Notes: a model not told the origin generated them from the letters alone. A stretch of DNA of 64,000 nucleotides from Amycolatopsis marina (GCF_900111885.1 NZ_FOKG01000006.1:248001-312000), one strand, 5' to 3'; positions 1-9,082 are shown, counted from the first letter of the stretch. Translations and numbers: made by a program.

Positions 1-422
1 CGGACCACGACGGGAACCGCACCGACGGCCAGCAGACGGGTGACGATCTGGTCCAGGTCGGCTGCCACGTCCACCGGGCTGAAGTCCGAGCGCAGGGTGT
101 CGTTCATCCCGGCCAGCACCAGCACGGCGTCCGGCCGGTGCGCCAGCGCGTCCGGCAGCTGACGTTCCCGCACACAGCGCATGCGCGCACCGGTGAACGA
201 GTGGTTGACGTAGCCACCGGGCTCGACGCCGAGTGCGTCGGCGACGAGTGGGCCGACGCCGCGCCAGCCACCGTCGGGAAGTGGATCACCGAGTCCGACA
301 GCGGTCGAGTCGCCGAGTACCGCGAGCCGGTGCGCGGTCCGGCCCGCGGTAGGCAGCGCGGTCGTCGGAGGGGTAGGGAGTGGGTCGAGGGTCGAAGTGA
401 CTTCGTTACTCACCACGGTCAC
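1..422 (-). CDS. SGNH/GDSL-type hydrolase, 3' part cut by window edge
   Basis: This is the N-terminal ~140 residues of an SGNH-fold esterase/lipase; the rest lies beyond base 1. Translating the minus strand from GTG at 422 gives an open frame with a block I motif (LAVLGDSTAVGLG, with the nucleophile serine in GDS) and a downstream LVLAGMNDT stretch that fits the conserved Gly/Asn oxyanion block of the family. The catalytic Asp-His pair would be in the missing C-terminus. GTG codons at 416 and 413 are alternative starts, and no strong ribosome binding site separates them. It lies 93 bases downstream of the phosphotransferase on the same strand and may be co-transcribed with it. The substrate is unknown. 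No signal peptide is seen, so a cytoplasmic enzyme is likely. Confidence 0.75.
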   Translation of the reverse strand, partial: MTVVSNEVTSTLDPLPTPPTTALPTAGRTAHRLAVLGDSTAVGLGDPLPDGGWRGVGPLVADALGVEPGGYVNHSFTGARMRCVRERQLPDALAHRPDAVLVLAGMNDTLRSDFSPVDVAADLDQIVTRLLAVGAVPVVV

Positions 423-515
423 GCGTCAGAGGATCCGGCACACAGGCTCACTCGGGATGATCGCCGGGTAACAGCGTGCGGACGCCCCGGCGAACCCTCG
501 GTGCGCGCGGCCCGG

Positions 516-1703
516 TTACCGGAAAGCGGGGTACAACGCGAGTTCCAGCCCCTGGCCGTACCTGGCCTCGAGCGCGGCGGCGACGTCGCGGGCGTGAGCC
601 GCGAGTTCATCCTGCCCACCCCTGTCGGCATGCGCGGCGAGATCGCTCCACCAGGTGATCAGCGCCGCCGACCTGCTGGTCGGCCCTGCGGTCGTACCAG
701 CGGGCAGCTTCGGCAACAGTTCCCAGGTCACCATCCAGACCCCGAGCAGCTGACTGTCCAGCAGGTACGCGGACAGCGCCTCGTCGTCGGCGAGCGACGG
801 CCAGATCTCGGCGATCTCCGCCCGCCAGGCCGCCACCATCGCTTCGCTCATTCCGGCGGGCAGCGCGAGGGCGTCGGGACTGGTCACGAACGGAACCCGC
901 AGGTGCGCGGCGTCCACCAGGGCGCTGCGCACGCGGCCGCGTTCGAAGTCGAGGAAGCGGACGCCGGAACTGGTCACCAGGTTGTTGTCCGGCCACAGGT
1001 CCACCGGGCTGAACGCCCGGTAGCAGGCCGACCTCGCGTGCTCGGCGGCCCGCTCGGCCGCGGCGCGGACTCGCTCGTGGGTCCCCACGCCCAGGGTCTT
1101 CTCCAGCAGGGCGGGCAGCTGGGCACAGGCCGTGAGCGGGGAACTGTCGTCCCCGCCGACGGGTCCGCCAAGCCTGCGCAGCAGGGCGTTGAAGTCGGCT
1201 TCCCTGCTTGCCGTGCTGGCATGCAGCCTGCCGAGGGAACGAGCCCAGGACAGTAGTGCGGTCTCGGCGGCGCGGGCGTCCGGTGTGCGGAGCTTGTCGC
1301 GCAACGTCGGCGCGTGCCCGAGGTCGTCGATGACGAGCACCCGCTCGCGCCCGTCGTGCGCGACGAGTTCCGGGCACATCCGCTCCTCGGGCGGGAGCGC
1401 GGTGAACAACTGGTAGCTGACCGCCTCCTGAGCGAACGGGTCGGGCTGGCCCGGTCCGGGGGTGCCCGGATAGTGCTTGATCACCAGGGTGCGGGGCAGG
1501 TCGAACGGCGAGGTCGCGACCTTGGCGCGCACCACTGTGGCGGGACCACTGCCGTCGAGGTCCTCGGGGTCGACGAGGGTGATGGCGCTGCCGAAACGCT
1601 GGGACAGCACCGCCTCACCCGCGGCGAGAGCGGCCTCGATGGCGAGTAGTTCCGCTCCAGCGCCGAACGTCGAATCATCTGCAGCGGAGGTGTCGACTGT
1701 CAT
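516..1703 (-). CDS. APH-fold phosphotransferase family protein
   Basis: A 395-residue protein of the aminoglycoside phosphotransferase/choline kinase fold. Visible signatures are LVIKHYPG (candidate ATP-binding lysine), a catalytic-loop equivalent FSPVDLWPDNN and the metal-binding LDFERG. The catalytic loop is unusual: the family normally has H-G-D, whereas here V-D is present, so Asp and Asn are kept but His is missing. In bacteria such proteins are often kinases of small metabolites and not antibiotic-resistance enzymes, and nothing here identifies a substrate. ATG start at 1703. The gene is separated from upstream aspS by 116 bases and is followed on the same strand by the SGNH hydrolase. 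Confidence 0.75.
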   Translation of the reverse strand: MTVDTSAADDSTFGAGAELLAIEAALAAGEAVLSQRFGSAITLVDPEDLDGSGPATVVRAKVATSPFDLPRTLVIKHYPGTPGPGQPDPFAQEAVSYQLFTALPPEERMCPELVAHDGRERVLVIDDLGHAPTLRDKLRTPDARAAETALLSWARSLGRLHASTASREADFNALLRRLGGPVGGDDSSPLTACAQLPALLEKTLGVGTHERVRAAAERAAEHARSACYRAFSPVDLWPDNNLVTSSGVRFLDFERGRVRSALVDAAHLRVPFVTSPDALALPAGMSEAMVAAWRAEIAEIWPSLADDEALSAYLLDSQLLGVWMVTWELLPKLPAGTTAGPTSRSAALITWWSDLAAHADRGGQDELAAHARDVAAALEARYGQGLELALYPAFR

Positions 1704-1819
1704 TGGTCACGACCCTACTAGTGAGCGAGCGACAAGGACCACTGTCAACGACCAGACCGTGCCCTGACCGTCATCAGGACACGGTTCGGCCGGGAACCGG
1801 TGGAACACGGAGGTTTACG

Positions 1820-3586
1820 TCAGGCGCGGGGCTCCGGCTTGGCGTCCACCCCTGCTTCCTTGCGCTGTTCGGGAGTGATCGGTGCCGGAGCCGCGGTGAG
1901 GGGGTCATACCCACCTCCGGTCTTCGGAAACGCGATGACCTCGCGCAGGGACTCCGCGCCGGCGAGCAGCATGACGATCCGGTCCCAGCCGAAGGCGATG
2001 CCGCCGTGCGGGGGCGCGCCGAACTGGAAGGCGTCGAGCAGGAAGCCGAACTTCTCCTGCGCCTCCTCCTCGGAGATGCCCATCAGCTCGAACACCCGCT
2101 GTTGCACGTCCCTGCGGTGAATACGGATCGAACCGCCGCCGATCTCGTTGCCGTTGCAGACGATGTCGTAGGCATAGGCCAGCGCGTTGGCGGGGTCGGT
2201 CTCGAACTTGTCGATCCACTCCGGGGTCGGCGAGGTGAACGCGTGGTGCACCGCGGTCCACGTGCCGCTGCCCACGGCGACGTCGTCGGTCTCGGACGCG
2301 GGCGCGAACAGCGGCGCGTCCACCACCCACACGAACGACCAGGCGTTCTCGTCGATCAGGCCGAGCCGGCGACCGATCTCGATCCTGGCGGCACCGAGCA
2401 GCGCGCGAGCGTCGTTCTGCTTGCCCGCGGCGAAGAAGACGCAGTCGCCGGGCTTGGCTCCCGCGGCGGCGGCGAGGTTCTCCCGCTCGGTCTCCGACAG
2501 GTTCTTGGCCACCGGCCCACCGAGCGTGCCGTCCTCGCCGACCAGCACGTAGGCCAGACCCTTGTGCCCGCGCTGCTTGGCGAACTCCTGCCAGGCATCG
2601 AGCTGACGGCGGGGCTGGTCGGCGCCACCGGCCATCACCACGGAGCCCACGTACGGCGCCTGGAAGACGCGGAACGGGGTGTCGGCGAAGAACTCGGTCA
2701 GGTCGGTCAGCTCGAGGTCGAAGCGGAGGTCCGGCTTGTCGGTGCCGTACTTGGCCATCGCCTCGGCGTAGGTGATCCGCTGGAACGGCGTGGTCAGCTC
2801 GACGCCGACGAGCTTCCACAGCGCTGCGACGATGTCCTCGCCGAGGGCGATCACGTCGTCCTGCTCGACGAAGCTCATCTCGATGTCGAGCTGGGTGAAC
2901 TCCGGCTGCCGGTCGGCGCGGAAGTCCTCGTCCCGGTAGCAGCGGGCGATCTGGTAGTAACGCTCCAGTCCGCCGACCATGAGCAGCTGCTTGAACAGCT
3001 GCGGTGACTGGGGCAGGGCGTACCAGCTTCCGGGGCGCAGGCGCGCGGGCACCAGGAAGTCGCGGGCACCTTCGGGGGTGGAGCGGGTCATCGTCGGGGT
3101 CTCGACCTCGACGAAGTCGCGCTCGTGCAGCACCTCGCGCGCCGCCCGGTTCACCTCGCTGCGCAGGCGCATGGCGTGCGCCGGACCGCTGCGCCGCAGG
3201 TCGAGGTAGCGGTGCTTGAGGCGCACCTCCTCGCCGACCTCGACGCGGTCGTCGATCGGGAACGGCAGCACCGCGGCCTCGGAGAGGACCTCCAGCTCGG
3301 TGGTCAGCACCTCGATCGCGCCGGTCGGGATCTCGGGGTTCTCGTTGCCGGACGGCCGCTGAGCGACCTCGCCGGTGACCCGGATGCAGAACTCCGAGCG
3401 CAACTGGTGGGCGCGCTCGGCCATCTCGCCCTCACGGAACACGACCTGGGCAACACCGCTGGCGTCGCGCAGATCGATGAAGATGACACCGCCGTGATCG
3501 CGCCGCCGGGCCACCCAGCCGGTGAGGGTGACGGTCTGGCCAGCATGCTCGGCACGGAGTGTGCCGGCGTTGTGGGTGCGAAGCAC
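1820..3586 (-). CDS. aspS: Aspartyl-tRNA synthetase (probably non-discriminating)
   Basis: A 588-residue class IIb aminoacyl-tRNA synthetase, full length for the bacterial type. The OB-fold anticodon-binding domain covers about residues 15-105. The catalytic core has the motif 2 loop [16 protein letters not shown] (215-230), a bacterial GAD insertion domain around 300-420 and motif 3 [12 protein letters not shown] near the C-terminus. The anticodon-domain stretch RRRDHGG carries His at residue 31. In Pseudomonas AspRS a His at this place goes with non-discriminating charging of tRNA-Asp and tRNA-Asn, with Asn-tRNA finished by GatCAB. GTG start at 3586 after a GAGGAG box about 10 bases upstream. 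It lies downstream of the radical SAM gene, with a 155-base gap that probably holds its own promoter. Confidence 0.96.
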   Translation of the reverse strand: MLRTHNAGTLRAEHAGQTVTLTGWVARRRDHGGVIFIDLRDASGVAQVVFREGEMAERAHQLRSEFCIRVTGEVAQRPSGNENPEIPTGAIEVLTTELEVLSEAAVLPFPIDDRVEVGEEVRLKHRYLDLRRSGPAHAMRLRSEVNRAAREVLHERDFVEVETPTMTRSTPEGARDFLVPARLRPGSWYALPQSPQLFKQLLMVGGLERYYQIARCYRDEDFRADRQPEFTQLDIEMSFVEQDDVIALGEDIVAALWKLVGVELTTPFQRITYAEAMAKYGTDKPDLRFDLELTDLTEFFADTPFRVFQAPYVGSVVMAGGADQPRRQLDAWQEFAKQRGHKGLAYVLVGEDGTLGGPVAKNLSETERENLAAAAGAKPGDCVFFAAGKQNDARALLGAARIEIGRRLGLIDENAWSFVWVVDAPLFAPASETDDVAVGSGTWTAVHHAFTSPTPEWIDKFETDPANALAYAYDIVCNGNEIGGGSIRIHRRDVQQRVFELMGISEEEAQEKFGFLLDAFQFGAPPHGGIAFGWDRIVMLLAGAESLREVIAFPKTGGGYDPLTAAPAPITPEQRKEAGVDAKPEPRA

Positions 3587-3741
3587 TGGGGTTGCTCTCC
3601 TCGTTCTGTCGGAGCACGCGGTTGTCGGGCGGTGTCTGCGGCGGATTTGCCGACGGTAAAGGCTAACGAATCACCCCGGGGGGCTCGCCACCAGGTTTCG
3701 CCCTGGCACCGGCTGTGTGCGTGCCGACCACCCGGCTTGGC

Positions 3742-4803
3742 CTACAGCAGCGGCAGCTGCTCACCTTGCAGAGTAGGCACCGGGCCACGGGCCACCTGCA
3801 CCGGGACCACCTCGGAGGACTCACGCTGCGCGTCCCCGCGGACACGGCCGGTGTCCCCGCCTCCGTGCTCCAACCCGTGCTGGCGAAGCAACCGGGAAAC
3901 CCGTTCGGACAACCAGCGGCGGTAGGCCACCCCGGCGTAGCTGCCTCCCGCGTAGAGCCGGCGGTACCGCGGCACGAGCGCCGGGTACTCGGCGGCCAGC
4001 CACCTGCCGTACCACTCGCGAGCGCCGGGACGCAGGTGCAACGGCAGCACCGTCACGCCGGTCGCCCCTGCGGCGACGACCTCGGCGAACAGGGCACCCA
4101 ATGCCTCGGTCGAGTCGGTGAGCCCCGGCAGCACCGGCGCGACGAAGACACCGCAGGGCAGTCCGGCGTCCCGGATACGCCGGACCAGGTCGAGTCGTGC
4201 CTGTGGGCTCGGAGTGCCCGGTTCGAGCTTGCGTTGCAGGTCGCGGTCGAGCAGCGCGATGGACACACCGAGGCCCACGGGCACATCGGCGTTCACCTCG
4301 CGGAGCAACGGCAGGTCCCGACTCAGCACGGTGCCCTTCGTCAGGATCGAGAAGGGAGTGCCGGAGCGGGCCAGCGCCCGGATGATTCCCGGCATCAGCC
4401 CGTAGCGACCCTCGGCGCGCTGGTAGGGATCGGTGTTCGTACCCATCGCCACGTGCTCGCGCGCCCAGGACGGCTTGCGCAGTTGGGACGCGAGCACCTC
4501 CGCGGCGTTCACCTTGACCACGACCTGGGTGTCGAAGTCCCGTCCGGAGTCGAAGTCGAGATAGTTGTGCGTACTTCGGGCGAAACAATACTTGCAGGCG
4601 TGTGAGCAGCCACGATATGGGTTGACGGTCCACCGGAAGGGCACACCGGAAGACGGGCCGACCTTGTTCAGCACCGAGCGGGCCCGGACCTCGTGAAAGG
4701 TCACACCGGCGAACTCCGGCGACTGGACCGTCCGGATCAGCCCCGCGAGACCAGGTAGCGCCTGCTCGTTTCCGCCCCCGACCCGCTGCCTGTCCCATCG
4801 CAC
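3742..4803 (-). CDS. Rv2578c-like radical SAM protein
   Basis: A radical SAM enzyme of the actinobacterial Rv2578c/SplB-like group, about 353 residues. The 4Fe-4S cluster motif is in YRGCSHACKYCFAR (Cys-x3-Cys-x2-Cys). The group-typical FDTQVVVK and GTNTDPYQRAEGRY stretches follow, and later LTKGT and APVLPGLTD. The biochemical role of this group is not established. In mycobacteria the homologue also sits near aspS. The start at GTG 4803 gives an MRWDRQRVG N-terminus that matches the family as I remember it; an in-frame GTG at 4821 is the alternative and would add six residues. Its stop precedes aspS by 155 bases. Confidence 0.85.
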   Translation of the reverse strand: MRWDRQRVGGGNEQALPGLAGLIRTVQSPEFAGVTFHEVRARSVLNKVGPSSGVPFRWTVNPYRGCSHACKYCFARSTHNYLDFDSGRDFDTQVVVKVNAAEVLASQLRKPSWAREHVAMGTNTDPYQRAEGRYGLMPGIIRALARSGTPFSILTKGTVLSRDLPLLREVNADVPVGLGVSIALLDRDLQRKLEPGTPSPQARLDLVRRIRDAGLPCGVFVAPVLPGLTDSTEALGALFAEVVAAGATGVTVLPLHLRPGAREWYGRWLAAEYPALVPRYRRLYAGGSYAGVAYRRWLSERVSRLLRQHGLEHGGGDTGRVRGDAQRESSEVVPVQVARGPVPTLQGEQLPLL

Positions 4804-4852
4804 CCGCAGAGTCGAACACACGTTCGAAGTCGTGTCAAATCTCCGCAGGTCG

Positions 4853-5317
4853 TCACTCGAGGGCGACGCTGGACTGCTGGAGCCGCACCGGTCCAGGACC
4901 TCGGCCCTGGAGGGTGTCGTCGGGATTGAGGAGCAGGCAGGCCTTCATCGACAGGCAACCGCAGCCGATGCAGCCGGTGAGTTCGTTTTCGAGGCGTTCG
5001 AGGACCCGACGACGTTCCTCCAGTTGTTTCTTCCAGCGCCGGGAGACCCGCTGCCAGTCCCTGTGCGTGGGGGCGCGATCGACGGGGAGACCGGCGAAGA
5101 CCTCGGCGACGTCCGACAACGGAATGTGCAGGCGCTTGGCCACCATGATCAAGGAGATCCGGCGAAGCATGTGCCGGGAAAAGATCCGCTGGTTGCGACC
5201 CGCGCGTTCGCTGAAGATCAGGCCCTTGCGTTCGTAGAAGTGCAGGGCGGAGGCGGGCACGCCAGTCCGGCGAGTGACCTCACCGATCGTGAGCTGGTCC
5301 TCTGGACTGGCGCGCAA
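4853..5317 (-). CDS. soxR: SoxR redox-sensing MerR-family regulator
   Basis: A 154-residue MerR-family activator that senses redox-active compounds through a 2Fe-2S cluster. The N-terminus holds the winged HTH (TIGEVTRRTGVPASALHFYE), a dimerisation helix follows (KKQLEERRRVLERLENEL), and the SoxR cluster motif CIGCGCLSMKAC (C-x2-C-x-C-x5-C) comes near the C-terminus. The likely start is TTG at 5317, because it sits 7 bases after an AGGAG box; the ATG overlapping it is in a different frame. The gene is 38 bases downstream of the MFS exporter on the same strand, so both are probably one transcript controlled by the SoxR box at 6898-6915, giving autoregulation. In actinomycetes SoxR usually answers to redox-active antibiotics or quinones more than to superoxide. 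Confidence 0.93.
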   Translation of the reverse strand: MRASPEDQLTIGEVTRRTGVPASALHFYERKGLIFSERAGRNQRIFSRHMLRRISLIMVAKRLHIPLSDVAEVFAGLPVDRAPTHRDWQRVSRRWKKQLEERRRVLERLENELTGCIGCGCLSMKACLLLNPDDTLQGRGPGPVRLQQSSVALE

Positions 5318-5355
5318 AACATTGCTCCTTGCCTTGTTCGGAAAATGCCTGGCGG

Positions 5356-6849
5356 TCAGGTGGTGCGGCGGGACGTCGCCGCGCGGCTGTGAATCAGGAC
5401 GGCCACGACGACCGACAGGACGAGGCAGAGCAGGCCGACGCCGAACTGGGTCAACTGCCAGGACCAGGTGAAGGCGTCCAGTTCCACAGCCTCGGCTCCG
5501 TCGGTGAGGCGTCCGGCACCCACCTTCGCAGCCTGGGTCGCGTCGCCGAGCCTGGCCGCGAGGAGACCGGCGAGGGAGGCACTGTACGCGGCGATAACCA
5601 GCGCTTCGGCCGCTCCGCGCAGGGTGTTGAGGAAACCGGCCGCCATACCGACGGCGTCGGCATGAACCAGGGCCATAGCCTGGCCGTCGGTGATGCCGAA
5701 GGACGCTCCCATGCCGACTCCGATCATCACCAGCGGCGCTGCGACGGCCACGACCGTGTCCTCGGCGCTCAGCGTCACCAGCCACAGGTTCCCGGCCACG
5801 ACCAGCACCAGGGCGATCATGATCAGTAGCCGGGCCTGGACGCCCTTGTTCACCAGGGCCACGGCAATCATGGGCATGATCAGCACAGGGGCGGTCAGCA
5901 ACAGCATCGTCAACCCCGACGCCGCAGGGGAGAGCCCTGCCGCCGCCTGCAGGTAGGTGGGCAGAAAGACCAGGACGCCGAGGAACCCGACGGAGGTGGT
6001 CAGGGTCGCCAGACTCCAGCCCAGGAAACCGCGGTTGGCGACCAGGGCTGGCGCCAGCACCGGAGCGGCGCTGCGCCGCTGAACGACGCCGAAGGTGACC
6101 AGCACGACCAGGCCAGCGATCCCGGTGAACAGGATGACCGGATGCGACCAGCCGAGCGAGGACGCCTCCAGGAGCGCGAACATCAGCAGTGTCAGTGCGC
6201 CGACGAACAACGTGCTGCCCGCCCAGTCGATCCGGTCGGAACCGGTCGCGCGGGACTCGCGGGCACGGGTCCCGCCCAAGCCGACCAGCAGGCCGATGAC
6301 ACTGAAGACCGCGAAGCTTCCCCGCCATCCGGTGACACTGATCAGCAGGCCCGCCAGCGTGGGGCCAATGGCGATGCCGACCCCGGCCATGGTGCCCATC
6401 AGGGCGAAGGCGCGATTGCGGGCCGCACCGTCGTAGCTGGCAGCGAGAATGGCGCCACCGGCCGCCATGATCCCGGCACCGCCGACGCCGGAGAGGATGC
6501 GGGCGATGTCGGTGACGACGATCACCGGACTCAGCGCCGTGCCGAGAAACCCGCCCGCGAAGACCAGCGCCGAGACGATGAACACCCGTCGGCGACCGAC
6601 CCGGTCGGCGGTCGATCCCATGATGAGCGTCATGGCCGCGAAGGCCAGGTTGTAACCGGCGACGACCCAGTTCAACGGAGACCCGGAGGTATCGAGATCA
6701 CGACCGATGCTCGGCAACGCCACCGCGGTCCCCGAGATGGACATCGCCACCAGGACGACGCCGACCAGGACCACCGGAAGCGTCAACATCGACGGCCGAT
6801 CCACCGGGGGCGGGTGCGGAGTGCGATCTGTGGTCGTGCTGTTCGCCAT
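5356..6849 (-). CDS. MFS drug-efflux transporter, DHA2 (EmrB/QacA) type
   Basis: A 497-residue major facilitator exporter with about 14 predicted membrane segments, typical for drug:H+ antiporter family 2. Motif A appears as GSTADRVGRRRVF between TM2 and TM3, and an antiporter-type motif C as GVGIAIGPTLAGLL. There is no large soluble domain. The gene begins at ATG 6849 with a weak upstream purine stretch, and is the first gene of a soxR-linked operon. The intergenic SoxR box makes it a probable SoxR-induced pump for redox-cycling or aromatic toxic compounds, its own or environmental. The substrate cannot be read from sequence. Confidence 0.88.
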   Translation of the reverse strand: MANSTTTDRTPHPPPVDRPSMLTLPVVLVGVVLVAMSISGTAVALPSIGRDLDTSGSPLNWVVAGYNLAFAAMTLIMGSTADRVGRRRVFIVSALVFAGGFLGTALSPVIVVTDIARILSGVGGAGIMAAGGAILAASYDGAARNRAFALMGTMAGVGIAIGPTLAGLLISVTGWRGSFAVFSVIGLLVGLGGTRARESRATGSDRIDWAGSTLFVGALTLLMFALLEASSLGWSHPVILFTGIAGLVVLVTFGVVQRRSAAPVLAPALVANRGFLGWSLATLTTSVGFLGVLVFLPTYLQAAAGLSPAASGLTMLLLTAPVLIMPMIAVALVNKGVQARLLIMIALVLVVAGNLWLVTLSAEDTVVAVAAPLVMIGVGMGASFGITDGQAMALVHADAVGMAAGFLNTLRGAAEALVIAAYSASLAGLLAARLGDATQAAKVGAGRLTDGAEAVELDAFTWSWQLTQFGVGLLCLVLSVVVAVLIHSRAATSRRTT

Positions 6850-6897
6850 GGCTGTTCGCTTTCCCTAGTCCTGACATCGACGGCGAACAGCCCATCA

Positions 6898-6915
6898 GCT
6901 CAACCGAAGTTGAGG
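6898..6915 (-). promoter_or_regulatory. SoxR box within the MFS-soxR promoter
   Basis: An 18-base near-perfect palindrome (plus strand GCTCAACCGAAGTTGAGG; arms CTCAAC and GTTGAG around CGAA) matches the SoxR operator consensus CCTCAA...TTGAGG. Read on the minus strand, TTGACC overlaps its upstream edge as a -35 element, and a 19-base spacer leads to TGGGCT as a weak -10. This is the same over-long geometry as the E. coli soxS promoter, which SoxR activates by DNA distortion. The ATG of the MFS gene is about 50 bases downstream. Confidence 0.85.
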
Positions 6916-7253
6916 TCAAATGCGCTGGTGAAGGCATGTCCGGCTGGACGACACGGACGCCGAGAAGGGCGCCGCTGGGCGGTCACCTGAACGCTGTCCT
7001 GTCGCGGACCGTGAATGCACCACACCAGCCACACCGCCGACACCAACAGCGGCGCCAAATACGAACCCCACCGCTACCTCAAAGACCAACCCGGCTGGCC
7101 CCTGACACACAACCCACAAACCCCATCAACGAACCAACGGACCCAGTGGCCGAAAAGTCCACACTGGACAGAACTGCCCGGACCCCGCGAACGATCCTGC
7201 TCGAGGTGCGGCGATTCATGGGCCAAGGATCCGCCGTAGGCAACGAAAAGTTC
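6916..7253. other. Intergenic region with a C/A-rich tract
   Basis: About 340 bases without a convincing gene. Bases 7015-7145 are strikingly C- and A-rich on the plus strand, unlike the flanking genes. A short plus-strand frame (7015-7239) reads through it but has no recognisable domain or ribosome binding site. It may be the decayed end of a transferred gene; I see no terminal repeats or transposase motif. Confidence 0.3.
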
Positions 7254-7646
7254 TCACTCCCGTTCGGCCTGGCTGGCCTCCACGCAGAACTCGTTGCCTT
7301 CGGGGTCGGCGAGTACGGCCCAGCCTCTGCCGTTCGCTTTCCTGCGGTCGTCGACGAGCGTGGCGCCGGCGGCCACGAGCCGTTCGACTTCCTCGTCCCG
7401 AGTCGTAGCCAGGGGCATGAGATCGAAGTGCAGGCGGTTCTTCCCGATCTTGCGGTCGGCAACGGTGACGAACAGCAGTTCCGGCAGGTTCGGATCGGGC
7501 GGTTCGAGCGCGACCTCCGGCGAGTCCGGCTCGTCCTCGTGACTGATGGGCCATCCGGTGACCGTGCTCCAGAACTGCGCGAGCGCGTAAGGACGGTGAC
7601 TGTCGATGGTCACGTGCTGAATCCGGAAAGGCAGAGCACTCGTCAC
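7254..7646 (-). CDS. VOC (glyoxalase/bleomycin-resistance fold) protein
   Basis: A 130-residue single-unit vicinal-oxygen-chelate protein. It has the paired beta-alpha-beta-beta-beta pattern: IQHVTIDSHRPYALAQFW at the N-terminus, RLHFDLMPLATTRDEEVERL in the middle and the family-typical DPEGNEFCVE near the C-terminus. This subgroup of small glyoxalase-like proteins is abundant in actinomycetes and has no assigned substrate. GTG start at 7646 with a GGAGG box 7 bases upstream. It follows the NIPSNAP gene on the same strand after 62 bases and may be co-transcribed. Confidence 0.82.
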   Translation of the reverse strand: MTSALPFRIQHVTIDSHRPYALAQFWSTVTGWPISHEDEPDSPEVALEPPDPNLPELLFVTVADRKIGKNRLHFDLMPLATTRDEEVERLVAAGATLVDDRRKANGRGWAVLADPEGNEFCVEASQAERE

Positions 7647-7708
7647 CGCAACACCTCCGTTGCTGGAAAGTTCGAACCTACCGTCTACTGCTTGCGACCG
7701 TGTCGCCC

Positions 7709-8431
7709 TCAGCGCAGTACGGAGCGCGCGGTGGGTGCGAGCAGCAGCTGCTGCGGTGCCACGGCGAGCGAGCGGATCAGTTCCGGCAGCACTTCAGCGG
7801 TCCAGTCCGATGAACTCTCCAGCTTCGCGAGATGCGCTCGGTGGGCCTCCTCGCCGGGCAGTACCGCGAACCAGACCAGAACGTTCTCCCCGGTGCGCAC
7901 CGGAAGCGCTGGAAAGTTGTTCTCGGCAGGTTCGGTTTCGAACGCGGCCACCGGCACCGCCCCGCTCGCGGACATCACCGGGGCCACGCGCCGCTCGAAG
8001 AAGCCGCGGAATCCGGCGTCCACCGGGCCGGGCAGTTGGTAGACGGTCGCCAGCACGACCGAATCCGGCAACTTTGCGGTTCCCACTGGTGGTCGTGCCG
8101 TGAGTTCGGCGAAACCGGAACCGTCGCCCAGCGGCCGCAACAGCAGCACGTCGTCGGAGTCGATCATCGTGTCGTTGGCGGCGGTTCTGTTGGCCTGCCA
8201 CACCGGTCCGCCGTAGAAGCCGCTCAGTGCCGACTTCCGCGTGGCCATGTCGGCGAACCCGCGCAGCCAGACGAACCGGTCCGGGTCCCGGAGATCGCGG
8301 AACTGTCCGATGACCCGCATCCCGGCCGCTTCCTGGCTCTCCAGGAACTCCCGGTCGAAGAGCTCGACCAGGTCGTCCCTCCGCCCCGGCCGCAATGTGT
8401 ACTGCCTGAGTTCCACCACCGCATCCGGCAT
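7709..8431 (-). CDS. NIPSNAP-family protein
   Basis: A 240-residue protein with two ferredoxin-like NIPSNAP halves. The N-terminal half opens with VVELRQYTLRPGRRDDLVELF and ends with the WLRGFADMATRKSALSGFY stretch typical of the family; the second half (from about residue 120) is a weaker repeat. The molecular function in bacteria is not known. No signal peptide or membrane segment is seen. ATG start at 8431. The gene is divergent from the PPOX-fold gene, with 130 bases between them that should hold both promoters. Confidence 0.8.
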   Translation of the reverse strand: MPDAVVELRQYTLRPGRRDDLVELFDREFLESQEAAGMRVIGQFRDLRDPDRFVWLRGFADMATRKSALSGFYGGPVWQANRTAANDTMIDSDDVLLLRPLGDGSGFAELTARPPVGTAKLPDSVVLATVYQLPGPVDAGFRGFFERRVAPVMSASGAVPVAAFETEPAENNFPALPVRTGENVLVWFAVLPGEEAHRAHLAKLESSSDWTAEVLPELIRSLAVAPQQLLLAPTARSVLR

Positions 8432-8561
8432 CCGGACCGCCCTTCAGTTGTCGACGGGCTGACGGTAGGCCCGGGGTCCGACAGTTCCCTTTCCTCCGTT
8501 CCGTCGCGGGCGAGGTGTTGACCTCCACCGCGGCAGAGGTTGGACACTGCGTGCCGAGAGG

Positions 8562-9002
8562 GTGATCAGGTTGGCACGGATTGACTTTGACGTAGCTGCG
8601 TTCTTGGCACGGCCGCTCGTCAGCCGGATCGCGACGAACGGGCCCACTGTGCGGCCGACCTGGTTCCTCTGGGAGGACGACGCGTTCTGGGTCCCGACCG
8701 GCCCGTGGGCGAGACTGCCTGCGCACGTGCGTGCTGACCCCGCGATCGCGCTCGTGGTCGATGACTGCGACCTCGGCACGGGCATCGTTCGACAGGTCAT
8801 CGCACGAGGTCAGGCGGAAATTCTGCCCTTCGACACGGCGCGGGGGCGGCGGAAGCTCGTCCGCTACCTCGGCAGCGACGAGACGCGGTGGGATGAGCGG
8901 TTCCGCCGCTATCTCTACGACGATCCGGAGGAAGCGGGGACCGCCTGGCTCCGGCTGTGCCCGGACTCCCTCACGGCCACGGACCTCAGCTACGCCGTTT
9001 GA
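8562..9002 (+). CDS. Pyridoxamine 5'-phosphate oxidase-fold (flavin/F420-type) protein
   Basis: A 146-residue split-barrel protein. The N-terminal region ending in SRIATNGPTVRPTWFLWEDD and the following barrel strands (AFWVPTGPWARL, ALVVDDCDLGTGIVRQVIARGQAEI) fit the PPOX-fold/F420-binding group of small actinobacterial flavoproteins. In this group the cofactor can be FMN or F420, and the sequence does not decide. The ORF opens at GTG 8562, but a TTG at 8571 lies about 9 bases after GAGAGG and is an equally plausible start (MARIDFDVAAF). Confidence 0.7.
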   Translation: MIRLARIDFDVAAFLARPLVSRIATNGPTVRPTWFLWEDDAFWVPTGPWARLPAHVRADPAIALVVDDCDLGTGIVRQVIARGQAEILPFDTARGRRKLVRYLGSDETRWDERFRRYLYDDPEEAGTAWLRLCPDSLTATDLSYAV

Positions 9003-9082
9003 CCGTTCCGGATACCGCCGCTCCATCGGTGAATCCGGCACCCGCACGACGTGAACCGATATCCGGTAGACAAGATGGCCCC

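Noticed and set aside
4853..6328. Long fusion-like frame joining soxR with upstream sequence
   Set aside because: The upstream part is out-of-frame translation of the MFS gene; the TTG at 5317 with an AGGAG box gives a normal SoxR.
6916..7253. Remnant insertion sequence
   Set aside because: No transposase motif, terminal inverted repeats or target duplication could be found; kept only as an unexplained composition change.
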